NCBI GenBank assembly: GCA_018715165.1
Contig: DVMC01000066.1
Span: 1 to 64,000 of the forward strand
Origin: Limiplasma pullistercoris
GTDB lineage: Bacteria; Bacillota; Clostridia; Christensenellales; Aristaeellaceae
Length of the DNA: 64,000 nt
Direction: 5' to 3'
Shown here: positions 7,351-13,573 of the stretch, one piece after another
Position numbering within the stretch: position 1 is the stretch's first letter
Layout: each line of letters starts with the position of its first letter
Position numbers and translations under genes: made by a program
Notes under the pieces: model-generated
The model's database searches: none
The model's input: the letters and a program-made list of their open reading frames with translations, nothing else
What the model was told of the DNA's origin: nothing

Positions 7351-9080
7351 GCCGCCTCCCCCTTTCGTTTCTTTTTCCGCTTCGCCGCCCGCTGGCGCTC
7401 CAACTGGCCACGGGCCTCGTCAAACAGCCGCCAGAACAGCGCGAGCCTTGGCTCGTCGTCCTTCCTGCGCTCCCTGCCCGCGTCCGTCCTGTCATTTTTG
7501 TATCCCCGGCACTGCTTCAGCTGCCCGTCTTTTCCAAACTCCACCGTGTAGAGGGGTCTGTCCAGGGCGTTGTCCTCCCGCAGCACGCACAGCACGCATC
7601 CGCCTCCGGCGTACTGGTCCACATAGCTGCCCACGCAGTGGCTCTGGCGCGTGCCCTCCTGTACCACTTCCGCCCCGTTGAACAGGGGCCGCAGCGTCAG
7701 CCCCAGCGCGCCAAAAAAATAGGCGTCCAGCTCGCCTTTCCGGATGCGGTCGGCAATGCGTTTATCCTTGTCGCGATACTTTACATGCTGGATTCGCGTG
7801 GCGAGCTCCCCGTGCGCCGCGTAAAAGTCGCCCGGCATCGCGTGCTCACGCGGGTCCATGCCCAGCTCGGCCAGCATGTCCAGATGGTCCCCGTAATCCG
7901 CCAGCCGCACCTCCTTCTTCCGGCAGTATTTCACGGCCTTCACCGCGTCCACGGGGCTTTCCGCCAGCCTTCGCAGCGTTTCCACCCCCTCTCTTTCCGC
8001 TCCGACCCATGCGCACAGCTCCATATTCATGCGAAGCCCTTTCTTTCGGACGAACGCCCTTGCCGCAAGCGTCTCCCTGGTCAAACGGAGCTTCTTGCCC
8101 TTTGCCTCCGCCCACTCGTCTCCCGTCAGGCGCAGCACTTGGCGCGCGGTGCGGCCCCGCAGGTTCAGCGTTTTTCCGCAGGTCTTGTCTATGGCCTGTC
8201 TGGCCAGCTGCGTCATGCCCAGCCGGTTCAGATATTCGATGCAGGGGTACTTTGCCACGCGCGCCGCAAAGGTGATTCGGTCGTAATAGTCACCGGCTTC
8301 TGTCTCCTGAAGTAACCCTTCGTCCGCCAGAATGTGCTCAAACGGCGTTCCCGCTATGGCATTGCGGTAGCTTTCATCGTCCAGCCGCACCTGTATGCCC
8401 GGCTGATAAAGCCCCCGTCCCGGCGCAAACCCGCTCACGCATTCGCGCCGGTGCGCCCACCGCATCTCCCAGCCGTCGCCCGTCCATGTGGCTTCCCACA
8501 CGAAGCGGTCCGCGCCCTGCCCGTAGCGGAACACGCACAGTTCGCGTGGCGTGATCTCCATCGGCACGCTCGGCTCCAGCCCGTCCATGTGCTTCCATGC
8601 CACGTCGATCTCCAGCCCCACGCACACGATGGCGCTCCGCGGCTCCAGGGCGCTCTTGGCGTACTCGATCAGGAACAGCCTGTCCCACAGGCTCCTGTGC
8701 CCCTTGTAGATGCTTCGGAACTGCACCCACGCGCCGCACTGCGGGCACGTGCCCGTCGTCAGGTGGTCCGTCGTGCCGTTGTACCGCTCCCGGAACAGGT
8801 GCTCCTGCAGCCCGCTGTACAGCACGGGCAGGAACGGTTCTTCGTCGCCGTCGAACTTCTCCATGTACGGGTCAAACGCGGCATAGCCCGGTGTCATGCG
8901 CTCCGGCTTCAGCCGCATCCACCGTTTGCAGGCCGAGCACCAGCCCCTGCGGTCCTTACGCGTTCCCAGCGTCCACAGGTAATGCGGCACGGCCATTTCC
9001 GCGCGGTCCCACAGTCTGCTGTTCACATGGCATTCTCCGGCTATGCCTCTTGCATGACGCAGCGCTTCCTCCAGCTCCAT
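7347..9080 (-). CDS. PcfJ-like protein
   Basis: 577 residues. The PcfJ-like family is named after a conjugative plasmid pCF10 gene and is widespread in phages and mobile elements of Firmicutes; its biochemical role is not established. The C-terminal domain carries the family signature (VQEGTRQSHCVGSYVDQYAG, PLYTVEFGKDGQLKQCRGY). The N-terminal part has two CxxC pairs (CSACKRW; CPQCGAW) suggesting a zinc-binding module. ATG 9080 is used: an RBS (GGGAGGG) lies in the end of the PcfK-like gene, whose stop is 1 nt upstream. Pairing with PcfK is the usual arrangement. Confidence 0.85.
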   Translation of the reverse strand: MELEEALRHARGIAGECHVNSRLWDRAEMAVPHYLWTLGTRKDRRGWCSACKRWMRLKPERMTPGYAAFDPYMEKFDGDEEPFLPVLYSGLQEHLFRERYNGTTDHLTTGTCPQCGAWVQFRSIYKGHRSLWDRLFLIEYAKSALEPRSAIVCVGLEIDVAWKHMDGLEPSVPMEITPRELCVFRYGQGADRFVWEATWTGDGWEMRWAHRRECVSGFAPGRGLYQPGIQVRLDDESYRNAIAGTPFEHILADEGLLQETEAGDYYDRITFAARVAKYPCIEYLNRLGMTQLARQAIDKTCGKTLNLRGRTARQVLRLTGDEWAEAKGKKLRLTRETLAARAFVRKKGLRMNMELCAWVGAEREGVETLRRLAESPVDAVKAVKYCRKKEVRLADYGDHLDMLAELGMDPREHAMPGDFYAAHGELATRIQHVKYRDKDKRIADRIRKGELDAYFFGALGLTLRPLFNGAEVVQEGTRQSHCVGSYVDQYAGGGCVLCVLREDNALDRPLYTVEFGKDGQLKQCRGYKNDRTDAGRERRKDDEPRLALFWRLFDEARGQLERQRAAKRKKKRKGEAA

Positions 9081-9081
9081 G

Positions 9082-9492
9082 TCACATCCCTCCCAGCAGC
9101 GCGTCCAGATCCAGCGCCGCATACGTGTGGTTCGCATGCCCGCCTTCGGCGTTCATGCTGTGAAGGCAACCAACCTCCCCGCCGCTCGCTTGCGCAGGCG
9201 CGTGCGTTTCTGCTTTTTCCGGCGCTTGCTCCGAAATGCCGTAATAGCGGCATACCACCTCCCAGGCGGTGCTGTCCGAAACGTAGCACATGCCGCCTTT
9301 CTTGTGCTTCCTGGCATATGCCTCAATCTCGCCGAACGCGCCGGTCAGGCTTTTTCCCTCCGCCAGAATCGCCGGGGCGATTTCCGCGTCATCCTCCAGC
9401 CTCCGGCACAGATATTCCCCGACTGCCTGCACGCCGGGATGGTCGTGCATTTTCGCCATTTCGTCCCGCAGGCGGTCTATGCTTTCGTTCAT
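9082..9492 (-). CDS. PcfK-like / AcrIIA9-family protein
   Basis: 136 residues. The domain at about residues 1-85 (MNESIDRLRDEMAKMHDHPG, then SLTGAFGEIEAYARKHKKGG and WEVVCRYYGI) matches the PcfK-like family, to which the Cas9 inhibitor AcrIIA9 also belongs. Family members occur mostly beside PcfJ, as here, so an ancestral mobile-element role is likely. Cas9 inhibition is possible but not shown by sequence. A repeat copy encodes the linker (GCLHSMNAEGGHANH) before a short acidic C-terminus (LDLDALLGGM). The start at 9492 overlaps the preceding small gene by 4 bp (ATGA). Confidence 0.75.
   Translation of the reverse strand: MNESIDRLRDEMAKMHDHPGVQAVGEYLCRRLEDDAEIAPAILAEGKSLTGAFGEIEAYARKHKKGGMCYVSDSTAWEVVCRYYGISEQAPEKAETHAPAQASGGEVGCLHSMNAEGGHANHTYAALDLDALLGGM
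9129..9215. repeat. dispersed phage repeat copy in the PcfK-like gene
   Basis: GGTTCGCATGCCCGCCTTCG, then a GTGAAGGCAACC segment and GCCGCTCGCT. It encodes an in-frame linker between the PcfK domain and its C-terminal tail, in the same frame as the copies near 4800 and 10200 (CLHS...GG motif). Confidence 0.6.
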
Positions 9493-9674
9493 GTGCCCGC
9501 GCCCTCCCTCTCCCCGTTTTCGCCCATCCATTCCCCGAAGGCTTCCCGGCAATCCTCGCACAGGTGGATCATCTTCATGCCGTTCAGCCCGCTGGTGCAG
9601 GTCAGCGTCAGGCATTGCGTTCTGTCCTCCCTCTCAATCACCACGCCGCAGCGATCGCAGATCAGTACGCGCAT
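9489..9674 (-). CDS. small zinc-ribbon-like phage protein
   Basis: 61 residues. Two CxxC pairs (MRVLICDRCGVVIERED near the N-terminus; HLCEDCREAFGEWM in the C-terminal half) strongly suggest a zinc ribbon. No enzymatic signature. It is coupled to the PcfK-like gene by an ATGA overlap and overlaps the 3' end of the SH3-domain gene by about 40 nt. Function unknown; possibly a nucleic-acid-binding accessory factor. Confidence 0.7.
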   Translation of the reverse strand: MRVLICDRCGVVIEREDRTQCLTLTCTSGLNGMKMIHLCEDCREAFGEWMGENGEREGAGT

Positions 9675-9999
9675 TTTTTTGTACCTCCTTGAGATATTGG
9701 GTATTCGCCCATGATTCGGGCGGATCGCTTAGGCCCGCCAGCCTGTCCCATACCACCAGCGCCCACTCGCCCCGCGTTTCCAGCACGATCAGCCGGTTCC
9801 CCGGTCCCAACTCCATTTCCACGTCGTAGGCCAGTCCGGGACCTGCGCGCAGGTTCAGATAGCTGCCTTCCTCTACACAGATCTCCATCAGCATTTCCTC
9901 CGCCAGCGCGGGTCCGCCCGTCATCAGCATCCATAAACCGATAGCAGATGCCACGGCAATCAGCCACACCAGAGCCGCGCGCTTGTCCATGCCGCTCAT
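9634..9999 (-). CDS. membrane-anchored bacterial SH3-domain protein
   Basis: 121 residues. A hydrophobic segment (ALVWLIAVASAIGLWMLMTG, residues 8-27) acts as a signal anchor or signal peptide, followed by a bacterial SH3 domain (GSYLNLRAGPGLAYDVEMEL, then GNRLIVLETRGEWALVVW). The product would lie outside the membrane, near the wall. The ATG at 9999 overlaps the stop of the upstream gene (ATGA). An exported wall-facing protein inside an early operon is unusual; superinfection exclusion is a guess. Confidence 0.7.
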   Translation of the reverse strand: MSGMDKRAALVWLIAVASAIGLWMLMTGGPALAEEMLMEICVEEGSYLNLRAGPGLAYDVEMELGPGNRLIVLETRGEWALVVWDRLAGLSDPPESWANTQYLKEVQKNARTDLRSLRRGD

Positions 10000-10694
10000 T
10001 GCCTGTTTTCCTCCTGATCGCCCAGTAGCACGTCGTACAGCCTCGCCTTGAGCTTGAGAATCGTCAGCTCGTCCGCTGCCTTCTCCATGCGCATATCGGC
10101 GTTTTCGCCCTCCGCCGCCATCAGCTTTGCGAATAGTTCTCCGTTTTCCGCCTTCAGTGCCTCCATGATCTCCAGATCGGTGGGCGCTTTCAGTTGTTCG
10201 CACGTTCCGCCCTCCGGGCGGTCCGCGCTGTGCAGGTAAGCGGCACAGTTGCCGCTCGCTTCCATGCCGGGTCCCATGCCCGGCATTCGCTCGCTGTTGC
10301 CAGAGGTCTGCCGTCCTTGTGGCGGTTCGCGCGTTCCGCACTCCGGACGGCCCGCCATGCTGCTAGCTGTGCGCTCTGCTGCCTGTGCGGGCTGCCGCGT
10401 TTTCCTGGTCCTTTCGTTCTCCTTTGGGGCCTGTCCCATCTTCTGTGCCTCTCCCTTCCCGTGCTTTATCTGCCTTTTCACGGCCTTGCCCTCTGTGGTT
10501 ATTTCCCCTGCATCCAGCAGCCGCAGGAACCGGCGGCCATAGGCGCAGGCGCTTTCGCAGCTACGGCATGCCTCCGCCCGAACCTCCTTTTGGCCTGGGC
10601 TGCACGCTTCATCACAGAGATAGCGTCTCAGCCGTCCAGGGCTGATTTCCCCGGCGGCATGTTCCTTGACGAATGCCATTCCCGCCGTGCTCAT
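9996..10694 (-). CDS. phage protein with Cys-rich N-terminus, repeat-derived linker and coiled-coil C-terminus
   Basis: 232 residues, family not recognised. Residues 1-70 hold four spaced cysteines (YLCDEACSPGQ, ACRSCESACAYGRRF), likely a metal-binding domain. The middle (about 95-175) is low-complexity and derives from two repeat copies (AGRPECGTREPPQGRQTSG; LHSADRPEGGTCEQL). The C-terminal 60 residues form a helical or coiled-coil segment (DLEIMEALKAENGELFAKLM). The start at 10694 is supported by an ATGA overlap with the upstream 58-residue gene; an upstream in-frame start at 10736 is rejected. Confidence 0.6.
   Translation of the reverse strand: MSTAGMAFVKEHAAGEISPGRLRRYLCDEACSPGQKEVRAEACRSCESACAYGRRFLRLLDAGEITTEGKAVKRQIKHGKGEAQKMGQAPKENERTRKTRQPAQAAERTASSMAGRPECGTREPPQGRQTSGNSERMPGMGPGMEASGNCAAYLHSADRPEGGTCEQLKAPTDLEIMEALKAENGELFAKLMAAEGENADMRMEKAADELTILKLKARLYDVLLGDQEENRQ
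10196..10299. repeat. dispersed phage repeat copy
   Basis: Starts GTTCGCACGTTCCGCCCTCC, then GGGCGGTCCGCGCTGTGCAG and GCCGCTCGCTTCC, and ends TTCGCTCGCTGTT. It shares both ends and the CGCGCTGTGCAGG core with the copy at 4783-4880. Contained in frame within the gene at 9996-10694. Confidence 0.65.
10324..10395. repeat. dispersed phage repeat copy, second in the same gene
   Basis: Begins GGTTCGCGCGTTCCGCACTC and contains the imperfect palindrome CCGCACTCCGGACGG and GCTGTGCGCTCTGCTG. About 25 bp separates it from the copy at 10196-10299. The two copies encode consecutive linker segments. Confidence 0.55.
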
Positions 10695-10867
10695 GCCGTC
10701 CACCAGCCCACAAACAGGGTCAGAAATACCGCCCATACCGCGATTCCCGCGAGCACCAGCACCCAGTCCCGGCTCCGCGGGAGCACTTCCTCCGCCATTT
10801 TGCGCAGCCTGCGCCTGTGCCGCCAGCGGTTCAGCGCCGTGGGCGGCTGATATTCAATGATGTACAT
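10691..10867 (-). CDS. 58-residue single-pass membrane protein
   Basis: Short gene read directly from the sequence. The product starts MYIIEYQPPTALNRWRHRRR, basic in the first half, and ends with a hydrophobic helix (WVLVLAGIAVWAVFLTLFVG) plus WWTA. Positive residues before the helix predict an inside N-terminus. It lies 4 nt after the preceding gene's stop, and its own TGA overlaps the next ATG (ATGA), so it fits the operon exactly. Function unknown; small basic membrane proteins in phage operons include holins, exclusion proteins and anchors. Confidence 0.6.
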   Translation of the reverse strand: MYIIEYQPPTALNRWRHRRRLRKMAEEVLPRSRDWVLVLAGIAVWAVFLTLFVGWWTA

Positions 10868-10871
10868 ATGT

Positions 10872-11102
10872 CTATCTCTCCCGTTCGGCGCTTGTGCGCT
10901 CCTTTCGTGCGTTTGCCCAGGGGGCCAGCCCTCCCAGCGATCGGATATAGGCCACCTTCACCTCTCGCGGCGCGTCGATGGCGTTCAGCGCGGCCGCCAG
11001 AATATCGCTGTTCACCTCGATCAGGCGCTCACGCAGCCGCTCCATGCCCTCCTTGCTCGTGGGCAGGTGTACGGTCACGCCGATGGGTTCCCTTGCCGGC
11101 AT
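10872..11102 (-). CDS. hypothetical small phage protein
   Basis: 76 residues, soluble, not recognised. N-terminal strand (PIGVTVHLPTSKEGMERLRE) followed by helices (NSDILAAALNAI) and a basic C-terminus. A strong RBS AAAGGAGG precedes the ATG at 11102. A possible partial repeat (CGCGGGCTGTGCAA, about 11150-11164) lies in the gap upstream. Confidence 0.55.
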   Translation of the reverse strand: MPAREPIGVTVHLPTSKEGMERLRERLIEVNSDILAAALNAIDAPREVKVAYIRSLGGLAPWANARKERTSAERER

Positions 11103-11170
11103 TGAGAGGGCCTCCTTTCGTTGGTTCTCGCGCACGCCCTTTGCTCGTTATCGCGCGGGCTGTGCAAGAT

Positions 11171-11359
11171 CTACTTGATGGTATGCGGCTTGTCGCCGCT
11201 TCCTTCCGGCATGGCTTGGGCGTCATCCGCGTGACTGTCGATCCACTCCTGTAAGATGGCCGCCGCAAGCTGGCTGCGTGTCTTGCGCATCTGCGTGGCT
11301 TTCAGGCACAGCTTGCGGTTTAGTTCCTCGGAAACCCTTAGCAGCATGATGTCAGCCAT
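11171..11359 (-). CDS. ribbon-helix-helix DNA-binding protein
   Basis: 62 residues. MADIMLLRVSEELNRKLCLK followed by a helix pair (TRSQLAAAILQEWIDSHADD) is the Arc/MetJ/CopG pattern, probably a dimeric regulator. ATG 11359 is chosen for its upstream GAAGGAG. It overlaps the 3' end of the Cro-like gene by 8 bp, so both repress or modulate as one unit at the start of the early operon. Confidence 0.7.
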   Translation of the reverse strand: MADIMLLRVSEELNRKLCLKATQMRKTRSQLAAAILQEWIDSHADDAQAMPEGSGDKPHTIK

Positions 11360-11594
11360 TTTGTGCATCTCCTTCGTTGGGTCTTTCAGTGGGGCAGTTA
11401 GGGCCTTCCTTCTCTCCCAGCAGATCGTCGATGGTGCAGCCAAGGGCGCGGGCGAGCTTTAGGGCATTCCTCGCATTTGGTGTAGTTCTTCCTTCTTCAT
11501 ATCGAACAATGCTTACTCGGTGCACTCCTGAAAGCTGAGCTAGCCTTGTTTGACTGATACCCTTCTGCTTTCGGATCATCTGTAAATTCACCAC
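11352..11594 (-). CDS. XRE-family Cro-like repressor
   Basis: 80 residues. Canonical HTH_3: MIRKQKGISQTRLAQLSGVH, then RVSIVRYEEGRTTPNARNAL and KLARALGCTIDDLLG. It is the first gene of the leftward early operon, opposite the CI-like gene, so it is the Cro counterpart of the lysis-lysogeny switch. The start is GTG 11594 or GTG 11591 (the latter has better spacing to AGGAGG). The promoter and operator half-sites lie just upstream. Confidence 0.88.
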   Translation of the reverse strand: MVNLQMIRKQKGISQTRLAQLSGVHRVSIVRYEEGRTTPNARNALKLARALGCTIDDLLGEKEGPNCPTERPNEGDAQNG

Positions 11595-11616
11595 AACGCC
11601 TCCTGTTGTTGTTATA

Positions 11617-11691
11617 TAGCTACATTATATTCGCTAATTAGCTACATGTCAATAGAAATGTAGTTAATTGTTTATTTAAGATGTGTAGTTA
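11617..11691. promoter_or_regulatory. divergent immunity operator/promoter region
   Basis: Four half-sites of one 9-bp motif, TA(G/A)CTACAT: direct copies at 11617-11625 and 11639-11647 (identical), inverted copies at 11658-11666 (ATGTAGTTA) and 11683-11691 (GTGTAGTTA). The leftward promoter is near-ideal: TTGACA (11652-11647), 17-bp spacer, TATAAT (11629-11624). Two half-sites overlap or abut its elements. The rightward promoter for the CI-like gene is weaker; TACAAT at 11698-11703 is a possible -10. AT-rich against the flanks. Confidence 0.8.
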
Positions 11692-11725
11692 TTGTGATAC
11701 AATTTCACTTAGGAGGTAAAAATAC

Positions 11726-12142
11726 ATGGGCACATCTATTACTGCAACCAGAATTAGACTTCTGCGTAGTATGCACAAATTAACACAAGAAGCACTTGCC
11801 GAAAAAATAGGTGCAAATAGAGTAACGATCTCCCACTATGAAAGCGGCGCCTACAACCCTTCACACGATGCAATTTTAAAAATGGCAGAAGTGTTTAACG
11901 TTTCTTCGGATTATCTTCTTGGAAGAATCGATAACCCAAAGCGTTCTCCCAATATTGTTGAGGAGGAAAAGGAACAAGCCGCGAGCAATGATGACCTCTG
12001 GGACCTGCGTGAATCTCTCCGCCGCGATCCACAACGGCGTATGCTCTTTGACGCAGCGCGCGATGTGCGGCGGGAAGATATAGAAACCGCAGTACGTATC
12101 CTTGAAGCATTGAAAGGCGGAAGTTCCAGTGACACTGATTGA
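11726..12142 (+). CDS. CI-like XRE repressor
   Basis: 138 residues. The N-terminal HTH (ATRIRLLRSMHKLTQEALAE, then KIGANRVTISHYESGAYNPS) is followed by a charged linker and a short helical C-terminus, with no LexA-like peptidase domain. RBS AGGAGGT is 8 nt before the ATG. It faces the Cro-like gene across the operator region and is followed by an overlapping ImmA/IrrE-type protease gene. Induction would therefore be by proteolysis in trans, as in ICEBs1-type switches, rather than by RecA self-cleavage. Confidence 0.88.
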   Translation: MGTSITATRIRLLRSMHKLTQEALAEKIGANRVTISHYESGAYNPSHDAILKMAEVFNVSSDYLLGRIDNPKRSPNIVEEEKEQAASNDDLWDLRESLRRDPQRRMLFDAARDVRREDIETAVRILEALKGGSSSDTD

Positions 12143-12350
12143 GCCGATGGACTATGTCGTCCGCTTTATCGATCTTCCTCCCCGTATCCATGCCTTTACT
12201 TCTATCGATGAGGACGGGCGTGCCAATATCTACATCAACCGCCGCATGAATAGTGTTGCTCACCGTGGCTCATTTCTGCATGAAATTAACCATCTGCAAC
12301 GAAATGACTTTTTCAGCGATCGTGACATCCGATTTATTGAAAATGCTTAG
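12129..12350 (+). CDS. immA: short ImmA/IrrE-type metallopeptidase
   Basis: 73 residues with the zinc protease motif HEINH (in GSFLHEINHLQRNDFF), where H-E-x-x-H binds zinc, and a downstream acidic residue (RFIENA) as possible third ligand. IrrE/ImmA proteins cleave their cognate XRE repressor upon DNA damage. It overlaps the repressor gene by 14 bp and uses GTG. It is shorter than full-length ImmA (usually well over 100 residues), so this is a minimal or truncated form. The gene symbol is given by function and context. Confidence 0.7.
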   Translation: MTLIEPMDYVVRFIDLPPRIHAFTSIDEDGRANIYINRRMNSVAHRGSFLHEINHLQRNDFFSDRDIRFIENA

Positions 12351-12371
12351 TTGAAGGAGGTATCCTGTGCA

Positions 12372-12938
12372 ATGGGAAGAAGCAGCAATGACTATGACGA
12401 TATGGCGTCATATGAACAGTTTCAGAAGATAGAGGATCGCTACGGGTCGCAGCTGGTCGAACTTGGCAAAACCGTCAGAAATACTTCTTTATCTGCCACA
12501 GACAGGATTCAGGCCGCCAACAAACTTCTGGATCTTTACAATCGGTTCGCTGCAGAGTGTAAAGCAGCGCCTAAAGCCGTGTGGAAACACTTTTCTGATC
12601 TCTATCTCCATTGCCATAATTCGCGCAATTCGGATTTTGTGTGGATCAAGCAGTATGAAGTGATGCTGGACGATCTCATCAAAAACAGGGAACAGCTGGA
12701 TGCGCGCGCTCACTTTCTCAACGATGTGCTGCCCAACCTTCCCGATCAGGTCATGCAGCTGATCAAAGAGCAGCCCGGTATCACACAAATGGAGCTGTAT
12801 AAACGATTCGACAGCCGGTTAAAAGATCACATCAGTGAGTTTTTATACTTTGCCGCAAAGTCCGGGTCTGTTTCCCGTGTTAAAAGCAAAAATACCTATT
12901 GTCTGTTCCTGCCTGAATCTCCAACCGTAAATTCCTAA
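12372..12938 (+). CDS. hypothetical protein with probable winged-helix C-terminus
   Basis: 188 residues, family not recognised. The helical N-terminal two thirds (YEQFQKIEDRYGSQLVELGK, TDRIQAANKLLDLYNRF) resembles a TPR or helical bundle. The C-terminal 60 residues (VMQLIKEQPGITQMELYKRF, then ISEFLYFAAKSGSVSRVKSK) have the pattern of a winged helix-turn-helix. RBS GAAGGAGG is upstream. It follows the protease gene by 21 nt and is probably cotranscribed with the repressor, so it would be expressed in the lysogen. Confidence 0.6.
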   Translation: MGRSSNDYDDMASYEQFQKIEDRYGSQLVELGKTVRNTSLSATDRIQAANKLLDLYNRFAAECKAAPKAVWKHFSDLYLHCHNSRNSDFVWIKQYEVMLDDLIKNREQLDARAHFLNDVLPNLPDQVMQLIKEQPGITQMELYKRFDSRLKDHISEFLYFAAKSGSVSRVKSKNTYCLFLPESPTVNS

Positions 12939-12961
12939 GCAACGCAGGAGGGAGAAGCTAT

Positions 12962-13573
12962 ATGGCAAGGAGAAAGACGGGTTGGGTTAAAGTAATCTCC
13001 GATATAAATAGGGCTGCCACAAAAATGGAGAGGCTTCGAGTCCAAGAAGCCGCAAAAAAGGAAAGAGAATTACTGCGTCTCCAAAAGGCAGCCGAGGCCG
13101 AACGCGCACGAATAGCGCGGCAGAATGAGCGCGACGAAAAGGCCGCCGCACTGCAACGGCAGCGACGAGAAGCCGAAGCACACAAGCTTCGCATACAGCA
13201 GGCCTCATTGGAGGATCAATATGCCATTGTCCGTGCACGTTATCATGAGATCAGTACACGCTTGCCAGAGCTTGCAGACCCTGAAACCATCATCGCTTAT
13301 TGTAACGAGGGTGTACGGTTGGTTCCCATGCTCTTTGACTATGAGACCAGAAAGAGCTTACTGGAGAAATCCCCGTGTGTTTATCCGGATGTGACCGACT
13401 TGTACCTGCGTCTATCCAAAGCCTATGAAACGATGGGGATGTATGACCGTGCAATTCTGGCCTGCCGCGATGCCATGGAAATGGGGATAACGTCTGCCGG
13501 CGAGCAGGGGAGTATGGCCGATCGTATCATGATCTTGACGAATGAGAAAAATGAGGTGAAGTATAATGGCTAA
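12962..13573 (+). CDS. coiled-coil and TPR-like protein
   Basis: 203 residues. The first about 85 are a highly charged single helix or coiled coil rich in K/E/R/A (AAKKERELLRLQKAAEAERA). The remainder looks like helical repeats, with a TPR-like pair (DLYLRLSKAYETMGMYDRAI, then LACRDAMEMG). A strong RBS (GGAGGGAGAA) precedes ATG 12962. Its end overlaps the DUF4041 gene by 8 bp, so the two are translated together and probably interact. No enzymatic motif was seen. Confidence 0.65.
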   Translation: MARRKTGWVKVISDINRAATKMERLRVQEAAKKERELLRLQKAAEAERARIARQNERDEKAAALQRQRREAEAHKLRIQQASLEDQYAIVRARYHEISTRLPELADPETIIAYCNEGVRLVPMLFDYETRKSLLEKSPCVYPDVTDLYLRLSKAYETMGMYDRAILACRDAMEMGITSAGEQGSMADRIMILTNEKNEVKYNG

